A program made the translations under genes and the position numbers. A DNA stretch of 64,000 nucleotides from Neoroseomonas marina. GTDB lineage: Bacteria; Pseudomonadota; Alphaproteobacteria; Acetobacterales; Acetobacteraceae. Shown here one piece after another: positions 43,626 to 52,464 of the stretch; position 1 is the first letter of the stretch; each line of letters begins with the position of its first letter. Location: positions 310,001 to 374,000 of the forward strand of contig NZ_JABBKX010000001.1 in the NCBI RefSeq assembly GCF_012927745.1, written 5' to 3'. The notes beneath the pieces were generated by a model. It was not told the origin of the DNA, searched no databases, and saw only the letters and a program-made list of their open reading frames with translations.

Positions 43626-44285
43626 TCAGCTGCCGATGTTGACGACCTGGACGCGCCGGTTGCGCGCGTTGGACGTCCCGTCGGGCGTCGGGACCAGCAA
43701 CTGCGTCTCGCCAAGGCCGACGGCCTCGAGACGACCGGGGTTCACCCCGAACTTGTTGATCAGGTACTCGCGCACCGCCGCCGCGCGGCGTTCGGAGAGC
43801 GCTTGGTTCGACCCGGCGTCGCCGACCGTGTCGGTGTGGCCCTCGATCCGGAAGCGGAAGGCGGAGAGGTCCTGCGAACTCAGCGCGCGGCCGAGCGGCG
43901 CGAGGGCGCGTTCCGCTTCCGGCGTGAGCACCGCGGAGCCCGTGGCGAACATGACCGTGATCGAGGCCGACGGCGCGTCGGACGTCGTCTCGCGCACCGG
44001 CGGGCGGACCACCGCCTGGGTCGGACGCGAGCTGCTGGTGGCGCCGGGGGACACCGTCGGCGCGCCGGGGCCGGCGACGGCCGCGGGCGGCTGGCTCGGC
44101 GTGGTGGGCTGCGTCGTGCCTTCGGAAGCGCCAGGGACTCGGATGCCGCGGGTCTGGCCGCCGGCCTGCGGACGCAGGCGCTCGATCAGCTGCAGCGCCG
44201 CGGGATCGGACTGCGCCAGGGCGCCGGGCGCCCCGGAGAACAGCGCCAGCGCGGCGGCACCGGCGAGAAGCAGCGAGCGGGTCAT
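43626..44285 (-). CDS. OmpA-C-terminal-domain peptidoglycan-binding protein
   Basis: 219 aa from ATG 44285, which has a near-perfect GGAGGG ribosome site 7 bases upstream. A signal peptide (MTRSLLLAGAAALALFSG, cleavage after ALA) precedes a Pro/Thr-rich linker of about 75 residues, then an OmpA domain: FATGSAVLTPEAERAL, EGHTDTVGDAGSNQALSERRA and NRRVQVV. The Asp and Arg that hold meso-diaminopimelate are kept. It is periplasmic, without the barrel of OmpA. In T6SS it could act like TagL or TagN and tie the machine to the cell wall; a general periplasmic OmpA-like protein is the alternative. Confidence 0.85.
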   Translation of the reverse strand: MTRSLLLAGAAALALFSGAPGALAQSDPAALQLIERLRPQAGGQTRGIRVPGASEGTTQPTTPSQPPAAVAGPGAPTVSPGATSSSRPTQAVVRPPVRETTSDAPSASITVMFATGSAVLTPEAERALAPLGRALSSQDLSAFRFRIEGHTDTVGDAGSNQALSERRAAAVREYLINKFGVNPGRLEAVGLGETQLLVPTPDGTSNARNRRVQVVNIGS

Positions 44286-44349
44286 GATGATCCCTCCTTC
44301 GATGACGTTATGCGTATCACGGGTGCGTGGGGTGCGCATCCGAAGCGGT

Positions 44350-45813
44350 TCACAGTCGAAAGATATCACGCCAGGCCCCGGCATGGCGCGTCAGCAGTGA
44401 GTCAATCTCCGCCACGGATCGGCCCAGATGGGCGGCGAGGCGATCCGCTTCGGCCGGCACGCCGGACTGCAGCGCGACGAGAAGCGACAGCGTCGAAACC
44501 GGCACGCCGATCGCGCCCCCCAGCGACGGCGCAACGGCACCGAGCGGCCGGGGGCCGGCCAGGGACTCGCCCCCGAAGCGGCGCAACATCACGGCATTGC
44601 AGCGCGCCGCCCGCGCATGGCCCGCGGCATGCAGCGGCGCGTCGCGCCACAGCGGCACCGCGATGCGGCTGTCGAGCAGCATCACCGCGATGTCGGCCGC
44701 GGACAGCCCGCTGCGCGCCGCGAGGTCGCCCAGCCGGACCGGTCCAGCCGCGAGCGCAGCCAGGATCGCCTCCGCCGGCGGCCCTTCCAGCGCAAGGGGT
44801 CCCCGCTGCGTCGTCACCTCGATCCGCGGGGTGGGGGGCAGCTCGATGCCCGCGAAGACGATCCCCGGCAGCGCGGTCAGGCCGCCGGTCCGCCGCCCGC
44901 GCACGAAGATGTCGCTGCGGAAGCGTCGTTCGAGGAGGACATCCGCCGCCGTCTCCTGCGTCATCGACGGGACGAGCCCGTCGAGGATCGCGCGCTGGTC
45001 CGCGCGCAGTTGCAGGGCGGGCGCGCTCACGCCCGGTCGCGCAGTGCCCCCATATTCGAGCCCGGCGGCGGCGAGGTCGCGCGCCAGGTCGGCATGGAAC
45101 ACCGGACGCCAGAAGGGCGTGAACCATTCATGCGCCATGTAGGCTGGCGCCTCGCGCGCAGTCGCGATGATCTGTTCCAGCACGCCGCGCCGCGGCAGGT
45201 ATGGGCATCCCATGTCGCGCAGATGTTCGAGCATTGCGAGGCCTGCGGCGGCCTGGCCCGCCTCCCCGCCCGAGGCCCGACGGGACGCCTCGAACAGCAG
45301 GCGCTGCAGAGCGATGCAGTCGGCATAGCCCGGCAGGGCGTTGTAGCCGACCAGCAGAAGCCCGCCCGGTGCCAGCCGCGCGCGCAGCAGCCGCACGATG
45401 CCCTCGCGTACCGCGTCCGGCACCCAGGTCCAGACGCCGTGGCAGATCACGACGTCGACCGGCGGCAGCAGGCGCTCCCAGGCCGCGGCGTCGAGCTCGG
45501 CAAGGTCGGCCTCGATGAAGCGCGCGTTGGCGAGGCCCGCTTCCGCGGCGACCTCCTCCGCCTCGGCGACATGGACCGGCTGAAGGTCGAGGCCGATCAC
45601 GTCCCAGCCCGGATTCGCCGCGGCCAGCAGGCAGGCCGTGAGACCGCGTCCGCACCCGATGTCGAGCACCGTCAGACGGTCGCGGTCCGGCGGATTCCAG
45701 GCCGTATCGGCCAGCGCGAGCGCCAGGTGCAGCCGCGCCGGCGATGCCGATTCCTGATAGGCCGCGATGTAGCGCAGATGCGCCGCGCCGTAGCGGTCGC
45801 GGGCGTCGGTCAT
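44350..45813 (-). CDS. PKMT-like protein methyltransferase, copy 1
   Basis: 487 aa from ATG 45813. Motif I of class I methyltransferases is VLDIGCGRG (about residues 50-58), followed by GLDLQPVHV and VICHGVWTWVPD. The middle carries the regulatory-type segment AYMAHEWFTPFWRPVFHADLA, and the end is a winged-helix-like domain (LGDLAARSGLSAADIAVML). This is the architecture of rickettsial protein-lysine methyltransferases PKMT1/2, which methylate the surface adhesin OmpB. It should be cytoplasmic. It is one of three tandem paralogues in the T6SS operon, 46 bases after copy 2; its winged-helix region has diverged most. The substrate is unknown. Confidence 0.85.
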   Translation of the reverse strand: MTDARDRYGAAHLRYIAAYQESASPARLHLALALADTAWNPPDRDRLTVLDIGCGRGLTACLLAAANPGWDVIGLDLQPVHVAEAEEVAAEAGLANARFIEADLAELDAAAWERLLPPVDVVICHGVWTWVPDAVREGIVRLLRARLAPGGLLLVGYNALPGYADCIALQRLLFEASRRASGGEAGQAAAGLAMLEHLRDMGCPYLPRRGVLEQIIATAREAPAYMAHEWFTPFWRPVFHADLARDLAAAGLEYGGTARPGVSAPALQLRADQRAILDGLVPSMTQETAADVLLERRFRSDIFVRGRRTGGLTALPGIVFAGIELPPTPRIEVTTQRGPLALEGPPAEAILAALAAGPVRLGDLAARSGLSAADIAVMLLDSRIAVPLWRDAPLHAAGHARAARCNAVMLRRFGGESLAGPRPLGAVAPSLGGAIGVPVSTLSLLVALQSGVPAEADRLAAHLGRSVAEIDSLLTRHAGAWRDIFRL

Positions 45814-45859
45814 GCGCGGTCCCGCCGGTGCGTTCGTGGCGCTCCGGAGGGGCCGCCGG

Positions 45860-47362
45860 TCATACGACGCCGAGGGCCCGCCAGGCGCCGAGGTACAGCG
45901 CCAGGGTGCCGTTGACCTCCTCCCGCAGCGCGGCCACGGCCGGCGCGTCGTCCGGATCGGGCGCGAGGTCGCGAGCGAGGAGATCGGCATCCGCCGGCAC
46001 GCCCGATTGCAGCGCGACGACGATCGCGAGGTTCGTGCCCGACAGCGGGAAGGCGCTGCCGAAGGCGTGGCAGACCGCGCCGAGCGGCGAATTGGCCGCC
46101 GCGGCTTCGACCGCGAAGTGCCGCGCGAGCGCCGCGTTGCAGCGCGCCGCGCGCGCGGCGATCGCCGGATCGTCCGACGGGTCGCGCCACAGCGGCAGGG
46201 CGGTGCTGGTGTCGGCCAGCATCACCGCGATGTCGGGCAGCGTCAGGTCTGTCATGCCCGGCAGCGCGCCGAGTTCGGCCAGCGTCCGCGGACCCTGCGC
46301 CAGCGCTTCGAGCAGCGCGCGCTGCTGCGGTTCCGGCAGGCCCGCCTGGCCGGCCTGGGTGGGCAGGCGCATCGTCGCATGATCGGGGTTGCCCGCCATG
46401 GCGAAGCGGATCTCGCCCAGTCGCCGTCGCCCGCCCGGCCGGCGTCCGCGCACGAAGATGTCGGTGCGGAAGCGGCGGTTGAGGAACAGGTCGTAGGTCG
46501 TCTCCGGATGCATCCACTCCGGCAGGCTGTTGCGCATCTCCTGCTGCTGCGGGCGCAGCTGCAACTCGGCCATGCCGGTCGAGGCCCGCGCCGGTCCCCC
46601 GAATTCGAGACGCGCGGCCGCCAGGTCCTTCGCCAGGTCAGCATGGAAGACCGGTCGCCAGAATCCGGTGAACCATTCATGCGCCATGTAGGCCGGCGAG
46701 ACGTTGCCCAGGCCGATGATGCCGTCGAGCACCTTGGGTGGCGGCAGATACGGCGAGCCGAGCTCGCGCAACTGCTGCAGCACCGCAAGCGCGTGGCGAC
46801 CGCGCTCCGCCTCGGTACCCGGCACGCCCCGCACCGCTTCGTGCAACAGGCGCTGCAGCACGATCGCGACCGAGAAGCCCGGCAGCGCGTTGTAGCCCAT
46901 CAGCACCAGGCCGCCAGGGCGGACACGGGACTTGAGCAGGGCGACGATCCCCTGCCGCACCACGTCCGGCACCCAGGTCCAGACGCCGCGGCAGATCACG
47001 ATGTCGACCTCGGGCAGCAGGCGGGCGGCGCGCGCCTCGTCGAACTCCGCAAGGTCCGCTTCGATGACGCGCAGGTTCGACAGGCCCGCCTCGGCCGCGA
47101 TCTCCCGCGCCTCGGTGACATGCGCCGGCTGCAGATCCAGCCCGATGACGTCCCAGCCCGGATTGGCCGCGGCGAGCAGCAGCGCGGTGGTGCCCCGCCC
47201 GCAGCCGATGTCGAGCACCGTCAGCCGGTCGCGGTCGCGCGGTTCCCATTCGGTGTCGGCGATGGCGAGCGCCAGGTGCAGGCGTGCCGGCGAGGCGTAG
47301 GGATCGAAGTCGACGATGTAGCGGACATCGGCGGCGCCGTAGCGGGCGGTCGCGTGGGTCAC
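45860..47362 (-). CDS. PKMT-like protein methyltransferase, copy 2
   Basis: 500 aa, paralogous to the copies on both sides, with the same domain order. Motif I is VLDIGCGRGTT (residues 49-59), then GLDLQPAHVTEA and VICRGVWTWVPD. The regulatory segment reads AYMAHEWFTGFWRPVFHADLAKDL; the Gly replacing Pro (TGFW) is particular to this copy. All SAM-binding residues look intact, so three active enzymes with different targets are possible. Separated from copy 3 by 30 bases and from copy 1 by 46, with no promoter-like gap, so it is co-transcribed. Confidence 0.85.
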   Translation of the reverse strand: MTHATARYGAADVRYIVDFDPYASPARLHLALAIADTEWEPRDRDRLTVLDIGCGRGTTALLLAAANPGWDVIGLDLQPAHVTEAREIAAEAGLSNLRVIEADLAEFDEARAARLLPEVDIVICRGVWTWVPDVVRQGIVALLKSRVRPGGLVLMGYNALPGFSVAIVLQRLLHEAVRGVPGTEAERGRHALAVLQQLRELGSPYLPPPKVLDGIIGLGNVSPAYMAHEWFTGFWRPVFHADLAKDLAAARLEFGGPARASTGMAELQLRPQQQEMRNSLPEWMHPETTYDLFLNRRFRTDIFVRGRRPGGRRRLGEIRFAMAGNPDHATMRLPTQAGQAGLPEPQQRALLEALAQGPRTLAELGALPGMTDLTLPDIAVMLADTSTALPLWRDPSDDPAIAARAARCNAALARHFAVEAAAANSPLGAVCHAFGSAFPLSGTNLAIVVALQSGVPADADLLARDLAPDPDDAPAVAALREEVNGTLALYLGAWRALGVV

Positions 47363-47392
47363 GTCGGGGCTCCCTGCCTGCCGTGCATCGCC

Positions 47393-48895
47393 TCAGACCA
47401 CGCCCAGGGCACGCCAGGCCCCGAGATGGTGGGTCAGCGTCGCCTCCACCGCCTTGCGCACCGTGGCGACGGCGTCCGGATCGTCGCGCCGCGGCGTGAG
47501 CCGCCGGGCGAGCGCCTCGGGGTCCGCAGGCACGCCGCCCTGGATGGCCGCGATGACCGCGAGATCCGCCATGCCGAGCGCGAAGGCGCTGCCCAGCGCC
47601 GGCACCACGGCGCCGAGCGGCGCCTTGCTGGCGAAGGCCTCGCGTCCGAGGCGCCGGGCGATGACGTGGTTGCAGCGGGCCGCACGCGCCGCGAAGGCCG
47701 GATCGTTCGGGATGTCGCGCCAGAGCGGATGGGCGGTGAACGTATCGAACAGCATCAGCGCGACATCGGCCTCGGTCAGGCCCGCACAGGCCGGCAGCGC
47801 GACCAGGTCGCGCACCCGCTGCGGCCCGGCCGCCAGCGCGCCGAGGATCGCCTGCTCGGCTGCCTCGCCGAGATTGGCCACGCCGGTCTGCGTCCCGATG
47901 CGCATCACGGCGTGTTCCGGGTTCACGCCGAGCGCGAAGCGGATGTCGCCCAGCGTCTGCCGCCCGCCGGGGCGGCGCCCCCGGATGAAGAGGTCCGACC
48001 GGAAGCGCCGTTCGAGGAAGGCATCCCCGACCGTCTCCGGATCCATCGTCGCAGGCAGCTGCGCCATCGCGTCGCGGCGCGCCGGGTCCAGGTTCAGGTG
48101 CAGCAGGCTCGCCGCCGGTCGCGCCGGCCCGCCGTAGTCGAGCCGCGCCGCCGCGAGATCGCGCGCCAGGTCCGCGTGGAAGACCGGCCGCCAGAAGGGC
48201 GTGAACCATTCATGCGCCATGTAGGCCGGCGCCGTGCGCGCCGCCTCGATCACGTGGCTGAGGACCTTCGGGTGCGGCAGGTAGGGCGAGCCGGAGTCGC
48301 GCAGCTGCTCGAGCACCGCGAGTGCCGCGGCGCCCTTCTCGGACTCGCTGCCCGCCACGCCCTCCGACACCTCGTACAGGATGCGCTGCAGGACGATGCA
48401 GTCGGCGAAGCCCGGCAGGGAGTTGTAGCCCATGAGCACGACGCCGCCGGCGCGCAGGCGCGACTTCAACAGGGTGACGATGCCCTGGCGCACCGGATCG
48501 GGCACCCAGGTCCAGACGCCGTTGCAGATGACGATGTCGACCTCGGGCAGCAGCGCCGCGCTCGATTCCTCGTCCAGCTCGGCGAGGTCGGCTTCGATGA
48601 AGCGGGCGTTGTCGAGGCCGGCCTCGGCGGCGATCTCGCGCGCCTCGGCGATGTGAACCGGCTGCAGGTCGAGCCCGATCACGTCCCAGCCCGGATTGGC
48701 CGCGGCCAGCATGCAGGACGTCAGCCCACGCCCGCAGCCGATGTCGAGGAAGGTCATCCGTTCCCGGTCGGGCGGGTTCCACAGCGTGTCGTGCAGCGCG
48801 AGGGCGACCTGCACGCGCGCGGGCGAGATGTCCGGATCGAAGGCCGCGACGTAGCGGATGTCGGCCGCGCCGTAGCGCGTCTTGGCGTCGGACAC
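47393..48895 (-). CDS. PKMT-like protein methyltransferase, copy 3
   Basis: 500 aa from a GTG at 48895, chosen because AGGAG lies 7 bases upstream; the longer frame to 48988 overlaps tssG. Motif I is FLDIGCGRGLTSC, then VICNGVWTWVPD and AYMAHEWFTPFWRPVFHADLARDLAAA. The C-terminal winged-helix-like part (RVRDLVALPACAGLTEADVALML) matches its paralogues. It starts 52 bases after tssG stop on the same strand, so it is tied to the T6SS transcript. Methylation of Hcp, sheath, TpsA or an effector are all open possibilities. Confidence 0.85.
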   Translation of the reverse strand: MSDAKTRYGAADIRYVAAFDPDISPARVQVALALHDTLWNPPDRERMTFLDIGCGRGLTSCMLAAANPGWDVIGLDLQPVHIAEAREIAAEAGLDNARFIEADLAELDEESSAALLPEVDIVICNGVWTWVPDPVRQGIVTLLKSRLRAGGVVLMGYNSLPGFADCIVLQRILYEVSEGVAGSESEKGAAALAVLEQLRDSGSPYLPHPKVLSHVIEAARTAPAYMAHEWFTPFWRPVFHADLARDLAAARLDYGGPARPAASLLHLNLDPARRDAMAQLPATMDPETVGDAFLERRFRSDLFIRGRRPGGRQTLGDIRFALGVNPEHAVMRIGTQTGVANLGEAAEQAILGALAAGPQRVRDLVALPACAGLTEADVALMLFDTFTAHPLWRDIPNDPAFAARAARCNHVIARRLGREAFASKAPLGAVVPALGSAFALGMADLAVIAAIQGGVPADPEALARRLTPRRDDPDAVATVRKAVEATLTHHLGAWRALGVV

Positions 48896-48947
48896 GGGAA
48901 GGCTCCTCAGTCGCGCGGCCCGGCGCGACGATCGCGGGCGAGAGGGA

Positions 48948-50126
48948 TCAAACGACCTCCCGCGGTTCGAACACGGCGTCGCGCGCATCGACGGTGCGGG
49001 CGCGCGAGGTGCCGCTCCAGCTCGACCAGCCGAGGCGGGCGCCCCCGCCGGCGCGCGCCGGCGGCACCTCGTCCTTCTTCAGCACCAGGTTCACCGCGAA
49101 GGAGGTGTCGGGGCCGACGAAAAGCCGGGCGAGCTGCGTCACCGTGAGCCAGGCGGGCGTACCGGGCAGCAGCGCCTCGAATTCCTTCTGCGTCAGCGGG
49201 CCGAAGCGGATGATGAAGCGGGCATGCGGATCCCAGACCTGGGCGCCGGCCACGGCCGAGACGCCGAGGGCGGCGTGCTGCACGGGCCCACGCCCGCGCG
49301 GCATGCGGGTCTGCTCGGTGGCCGGCAGGCGGATGTAGCCGCCCGCGAATTCCTCGATCTCGACGCGCCGACCGGTCTCGGCCTCGAGCATGGCGCGCAG
49401 GCGTTCGGCGCTGCGGGTGCGGGAGGCGAGGTTGCCGGCATGGAAGAGCAGATCCTCCGGCGGGACCTTCATGCGCCCTTCGTGGAAGGGCGTGCCCATG
49501 CCGATCGCCGCCGACAGGGCGCGCGCCGTCGGTTCGGCGTTGCGCGTCGGGCGATACTTGGCGCCAGCCTTGGCATAGAGCCCGACCGCCCGGCGCGCGA
49601 GCATGTCGAGGAAGGCGTGCAGCGCCGTCGAGCGCTTGCGCTGCTCCGCGGCGACCAGCGCCGTGTGGTGGCGCGGCAGCACGCCCCCCGACCCGACCAG
49701 GCCGAAGGTGCCGAGCGTCAGTTCCCCATCTTCCGGCTTCGCAGCCACGACCGGGCCGCCCGGCATCGACAGCCGCGGCGCGCTCCGCAGGCGCAGTTCC
49801 TCCGGCGCGTCGGGATTGCTGCGCGAGGCGGCGATCGTGACGGCGAAGGCCTGATCGAGGTCGAAGCGCGACGGGTCGCGGCGCAGCCGATCCACCGGCG
49901 GCACCGGGTTGAGCGACGGCGAGGCCGGCGGTTCGGGCGGGGGCCGGGCCGCGGCCGCTTCCTCCTCGGTCGCGACCGACAGCGCCTCGAGGTCCGGCAG
50001 GCTCGCGGGCGGCTCCGGTGGGACCTCAACCGGCTCCTCCGCCGGCGGCGGGCCGGGCTGGGCCTCCTCCGGCGCGGCGCCCGGGGGATCCTCGACCGGC
50101 GGCTGGGGTGTGCCGGGGTCGCTCAC
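48948..50126 (-). CDS. tssG: T6SS baseplate protein TssG (ImpH/VasB)
   Basis: 392 aa. It forms the TssE-F-G-K baseplate wedge in the cytoplasm with TssF. Family motifs include FRLRSAPRLSMPGG-type text (LRLRSAPRLSMPG), HTALVAAEQRKRSTALHAFLDML, and PVQHAALGVSAVAGAQVWD, with RFIIRFGPLT near the C-terminus. The first 75 residues are an unusual Pro/Glu-rich disordered extension. The start overlaps the tssF stop by four bases (50123-50126), so the two are coupled. It corresponds to impH in the Agrobacterium imp order. Confidence 0.9.
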   Translation of the reverse strand: MSDPGTPQPPVEDPPGAAPEEAQPGPPPAEEPVEVPPEPPASLPDLEALSVATEEEAAAARPPPEPPASPSLNPVPPVDRLRRDPSRFDLDQAFAVTIAASRSNPDAPEELRLRSAPRLSMPGGPVVAAKPEDGELTLGTFGLVGSGGVLPRHHTALVAAEQRKRSTALHAFLDMLARRAVGLYAKAGAKYRPTRNAEPTARALSAAIGMGTPFHEGRMKVPPEDLLFHAGNLASRTRSAERLRAMLEAETGRRVEIEEFAGGYIRLPATEQTRMPRGRGPVQHAALGVSAVAGAQVWDPHARFIIRFGPLTQKEFEALLPGTPAWLTVTQLARLFVGPDTSFAVNLVLKKDEVPPARAGGGARLGWSSWSGTSRARTVDARDAVFEPREVV

Positions 50127-51949
50127 AACAGCGTCCGCGTGCCGCTCCGCGGGGCGAAGCGGGCAACGATGCCGGGACGCCCGCGCAGCGCGACCATGGT
50201 GCGCGAGAACGCGTTGACCGAGACCTGCAGCGCGAGGAAGCGCTCGAGCACCTGCGCCAGCGGATACAGGCCCGCCGACACCCAGGCCTGCTGGTCGAAG
50301 GTCAGCGTGACATCGAGGCCGCGCGCGAAGGCCCCCGCGCGCCCGCCCGGCAGCCGCGCGACGCCGGGCTGCGTGTCGACGGAGACGAGGGCGGCGAGGG
50401 CCGCGCGCGTCTCCGCCGTGTCACGCAGATCGTGCAGCCGGAGGATCTCGCGCAGGGCGGCCGCACCGTTCTCGCCGCCCGTCACCGACAGATGGTTCAG
50501 CGCGAGATGGGAGATGAGCCGCCAGGCGCCGCGATCGTTCAGCCCCGGCCGCAGGGTGGGCGTCGGGGGGGACAGGCAGTCGACCCCTGACAGCGGCATG
50601 CCGCCCTGCGAGACGCGCAGGCGGGGCTGGCCCGCACCGAAGGGCAGCAGGACCGGCAGGTCGCGATTGCAGCACAGTGCCTCGACCGTCAGCACGCCCT
50701 CGGCGGGGCGCAGCGGGTCGAAGGCGGCGTCGCGCAGCTCGATCCAGGTCTGCGTACCGGTGATCGGCGGCGTCGCGCCGCGGCGGAAGGTGACGTAGTT
50801 CGCGGAGGCGACCTCGTCGGCGTCCTCCTCCTCCCGACCCAGCCGATAGAAGGGCAGGACGGGACGCCGCTGGCCGTCCGGCCGGCTCTCGCGCACCTGT
50901 TCGATGGCGTAGATCTCGAGCGCTGTCGGGCGCCGCGCATCCGGCACGACCATCCATTCGGCCTGCGTGCCGTCGAGCGAGATGGGCTCGCAGCGATGCG
51001 GAAAGATGTTGATGGCCGGCGTGCAGCCGATAACCAGGTTCTCGACCGCGAGGGTCCGCTCCAGTTCCGGCATCGCGCGGGAGAGATAGATGAAGATCTC
51101 GATCTTCCCGCTGTCCTGCGAAAGCGTCCGCGCCTCGAGGCCCGTGAGGTCGATGTAGAGGAACTTCTCGGGGAAGGCGAACCACTCGGTCAGCATGCGG
51201 TAGCCCGCGAAGGCGCGGCGCGGCCAGGGCAGCGCGGCCTCGTTCTGGTCGTAGCCGGCCGGCTGCAGGCATTCCGGTCCGAGCAGGGTCGGCTTCGGAT
51301 CCGCGGGTCCATCGGCCACCGCGAGGCCGAGCGTCGAGGTGCAGAGCAGTTCGTGCAGCAGCGAGGGCATCGCCCCGACGCCGCGAAGATGCAGCCGCAG
51401 GCGATCGAGACCGACCTTGGCGAATGGCAGGTCCGGCGCCGTCGTCCGCAGCACGAGCCGCAGGCACGCCATGGCCCCCTGCACCCGATTGTTGGCAGGG
51501 GCTGCGATGGGCTGGCCCGACAGGCGCACCGATTCGATCGCGACCGGCCAGATCGTGACGTCGTGGCAGGTGGTGAAGCGCACCGGCTCGCCGCGCACCG
51601 GGTCGGTCTCGAGCATCAGGCCGCGCGGCACGTGCACCGGCCCGGTGGCGTCGGGCGGCGGGCTGAGCCTCAGCGTCGTCATCGAGGGCACCGGCGCCAG
51701 CAGGTGCGGCGAGAGCATCTCGAGCAGCGTTTCGCTGAACTCGGGCAACTCGTCGTCGAGGCGTTGCTGGACCCGCGCGGCAAGGAAGGCGACGCCTTCG
51801 AGCAGGCGCTCGACATAGGGGTCGTCCACCGCCTCGGGCGTGACGCGCAGCCGGGCGGCCACCTTGGGATAGGCGTCCGCGAATTCGCCCGCGGCCTTGC
51901 GGATCGCGGCGAGTTCCCGGTTGTAATAGGGCAGCAGGCTTTCGGACAT
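50123..51949 (-). CDS. tssF: T6SS baseplate protein TssF (ImpG/VasA)
   Basis: 608 aa, normal length. The N-terminus LLPYYNRELAAIRKAAGEFADAYPKVAARL is the strongest TssF signature, followed by DPYVERLLEGVAFLAARVQQRLDDELPEFSETLLEML. SPHLLAPVPSMTTLRL and the late LNHLSVTGG also match. TssF makes the core of the baseplate wedge. The upstream gene tssE ends four bases before its start, and its stop overlaps tssG, so translation is continuous. Confidence 0.95.
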   Translation of the reverse strand: MSESLLPYYNRELAAIRKAAGEFADAYPKVAARLRVTPEAVDDPYVERLLEGVAFLAARVQQRLDDELPEFSETLLEMLSPHLLAPVPSMTTLRLSPPPDATGPVHVPRGLMLETDPVRGEPVRFTTCHDVTIWPVAIESVRLSGQPIAAPANNRVQGAMACLRLVLRTTAPDLPFAKVGLDRLRLHLRGVGAMPSLLHELLCTSTLGLAVADGPADPKPTLLGPECLQPAGYDQNEAALPWPRRAFAGYRMLTEWFAFPEKFLYIDLTGLEARTLSQDSGKIEIFIYLSRAMPELERTLAVENLVIGCTPAINIFPHRCEPISLDGTQAEWMVVPDARRPTALEIYAIEQVRESRPDGQRRPVLPFYRLGREEEDADEVASANYVTFRRGATPPITGTQTWIELRDAAFDPLRPAEGVLTVEALCCNRDLPVLLPFGAGQPRLRVSQGGMPLSGVDCLSPPTPTLRPGLNDRGAWRLISHLALNHLSVTGGENGAAALREILRLHDLRDTAETRAALAALVSVDTQPGVARLPGGRAGAFARGLDVTLTFDQQAWVSAGLYPLAQVLERFLALQVSVNAFSRTMVALRGRPGIVARFAPRSGTRTLL

Positions 51950-51953
51950 GGCC

Positions 51954-52448
51954 CTACCTGCCTTCGTTCACCGCGACGTCAAGCGTCGTCGGACGCACCA
52001 GGGTCTCGAAGGAGATCTGCTCGGGCACCGGGTCGGTCCGCAGGATGGCCTCGATCCGCAGGCGCAGCACGCGGTCCACCGCGTCCCGCTCGTCCTTGCG
52101 CAGCTGCACCTTGATGTTGGTCAGGCGCGGCTCGAAGCGCGCGATGGTCGCCTGGATCTCGCGCGAGATGGCGTTGCGCCGCTCCTCCTCGGTGAAGGAT
52201 CCCGCGGTCGGATCCGGCACGCCGTAGCCGACCGGGGAGAGCACCAGTTCGGACAGCCCCGTATCCGGCGGCAGCCGCCGCCGACGCGCGTTCAGCAACG
52301 CCTCGATGTCGCGGCGGACCGCGAGGCGCAGCTGCTCGATGGCGAGCGACTGCGACAGCGGCGGATCCCGCGGGCTGTCGGGATCGGCGTCGAGCAGCCG
52401 ATCGAGCAGCGGCAGGCGGATCCGCGGACTGGTGCGTGTGTCGCTCAT
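51954..52448 (-). CDS. tssE: T6SS baseplate protein TssE (gp25-like, ImpF)
   Basis: 164 aa from ATG 52448; a longer frame to 52487 adds a poor leader. The gp25/GPW lysozyme-like fold is shown by LRLAVRRDIEALLNARRR, VLSPVGYGVPD and FEPRLTNIKVQL. It joins the baseplate to the sheath as phage T4 gp25 does; no lysozyme activity is expected. It precedes tssF by four bases. Confidence 0.92.
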   Translation of the reverse strand: MSDTRTSPRIRLPLLDRLLDADPDSPRDPPLSQSLAIEQLRLAVRRDIEALLNARRRRLPPDTGLSELVLSPVGYGVPDPTAGSFTEEERRNAISREIQATIARFEPRLTNIKVQLRKDERDAVDRVLRLRIEAILRTDPVPEQISFETLVRPTTLDVAVNEGR

Positions 52449-52464
52449 GGCCGGATGGCGTACC

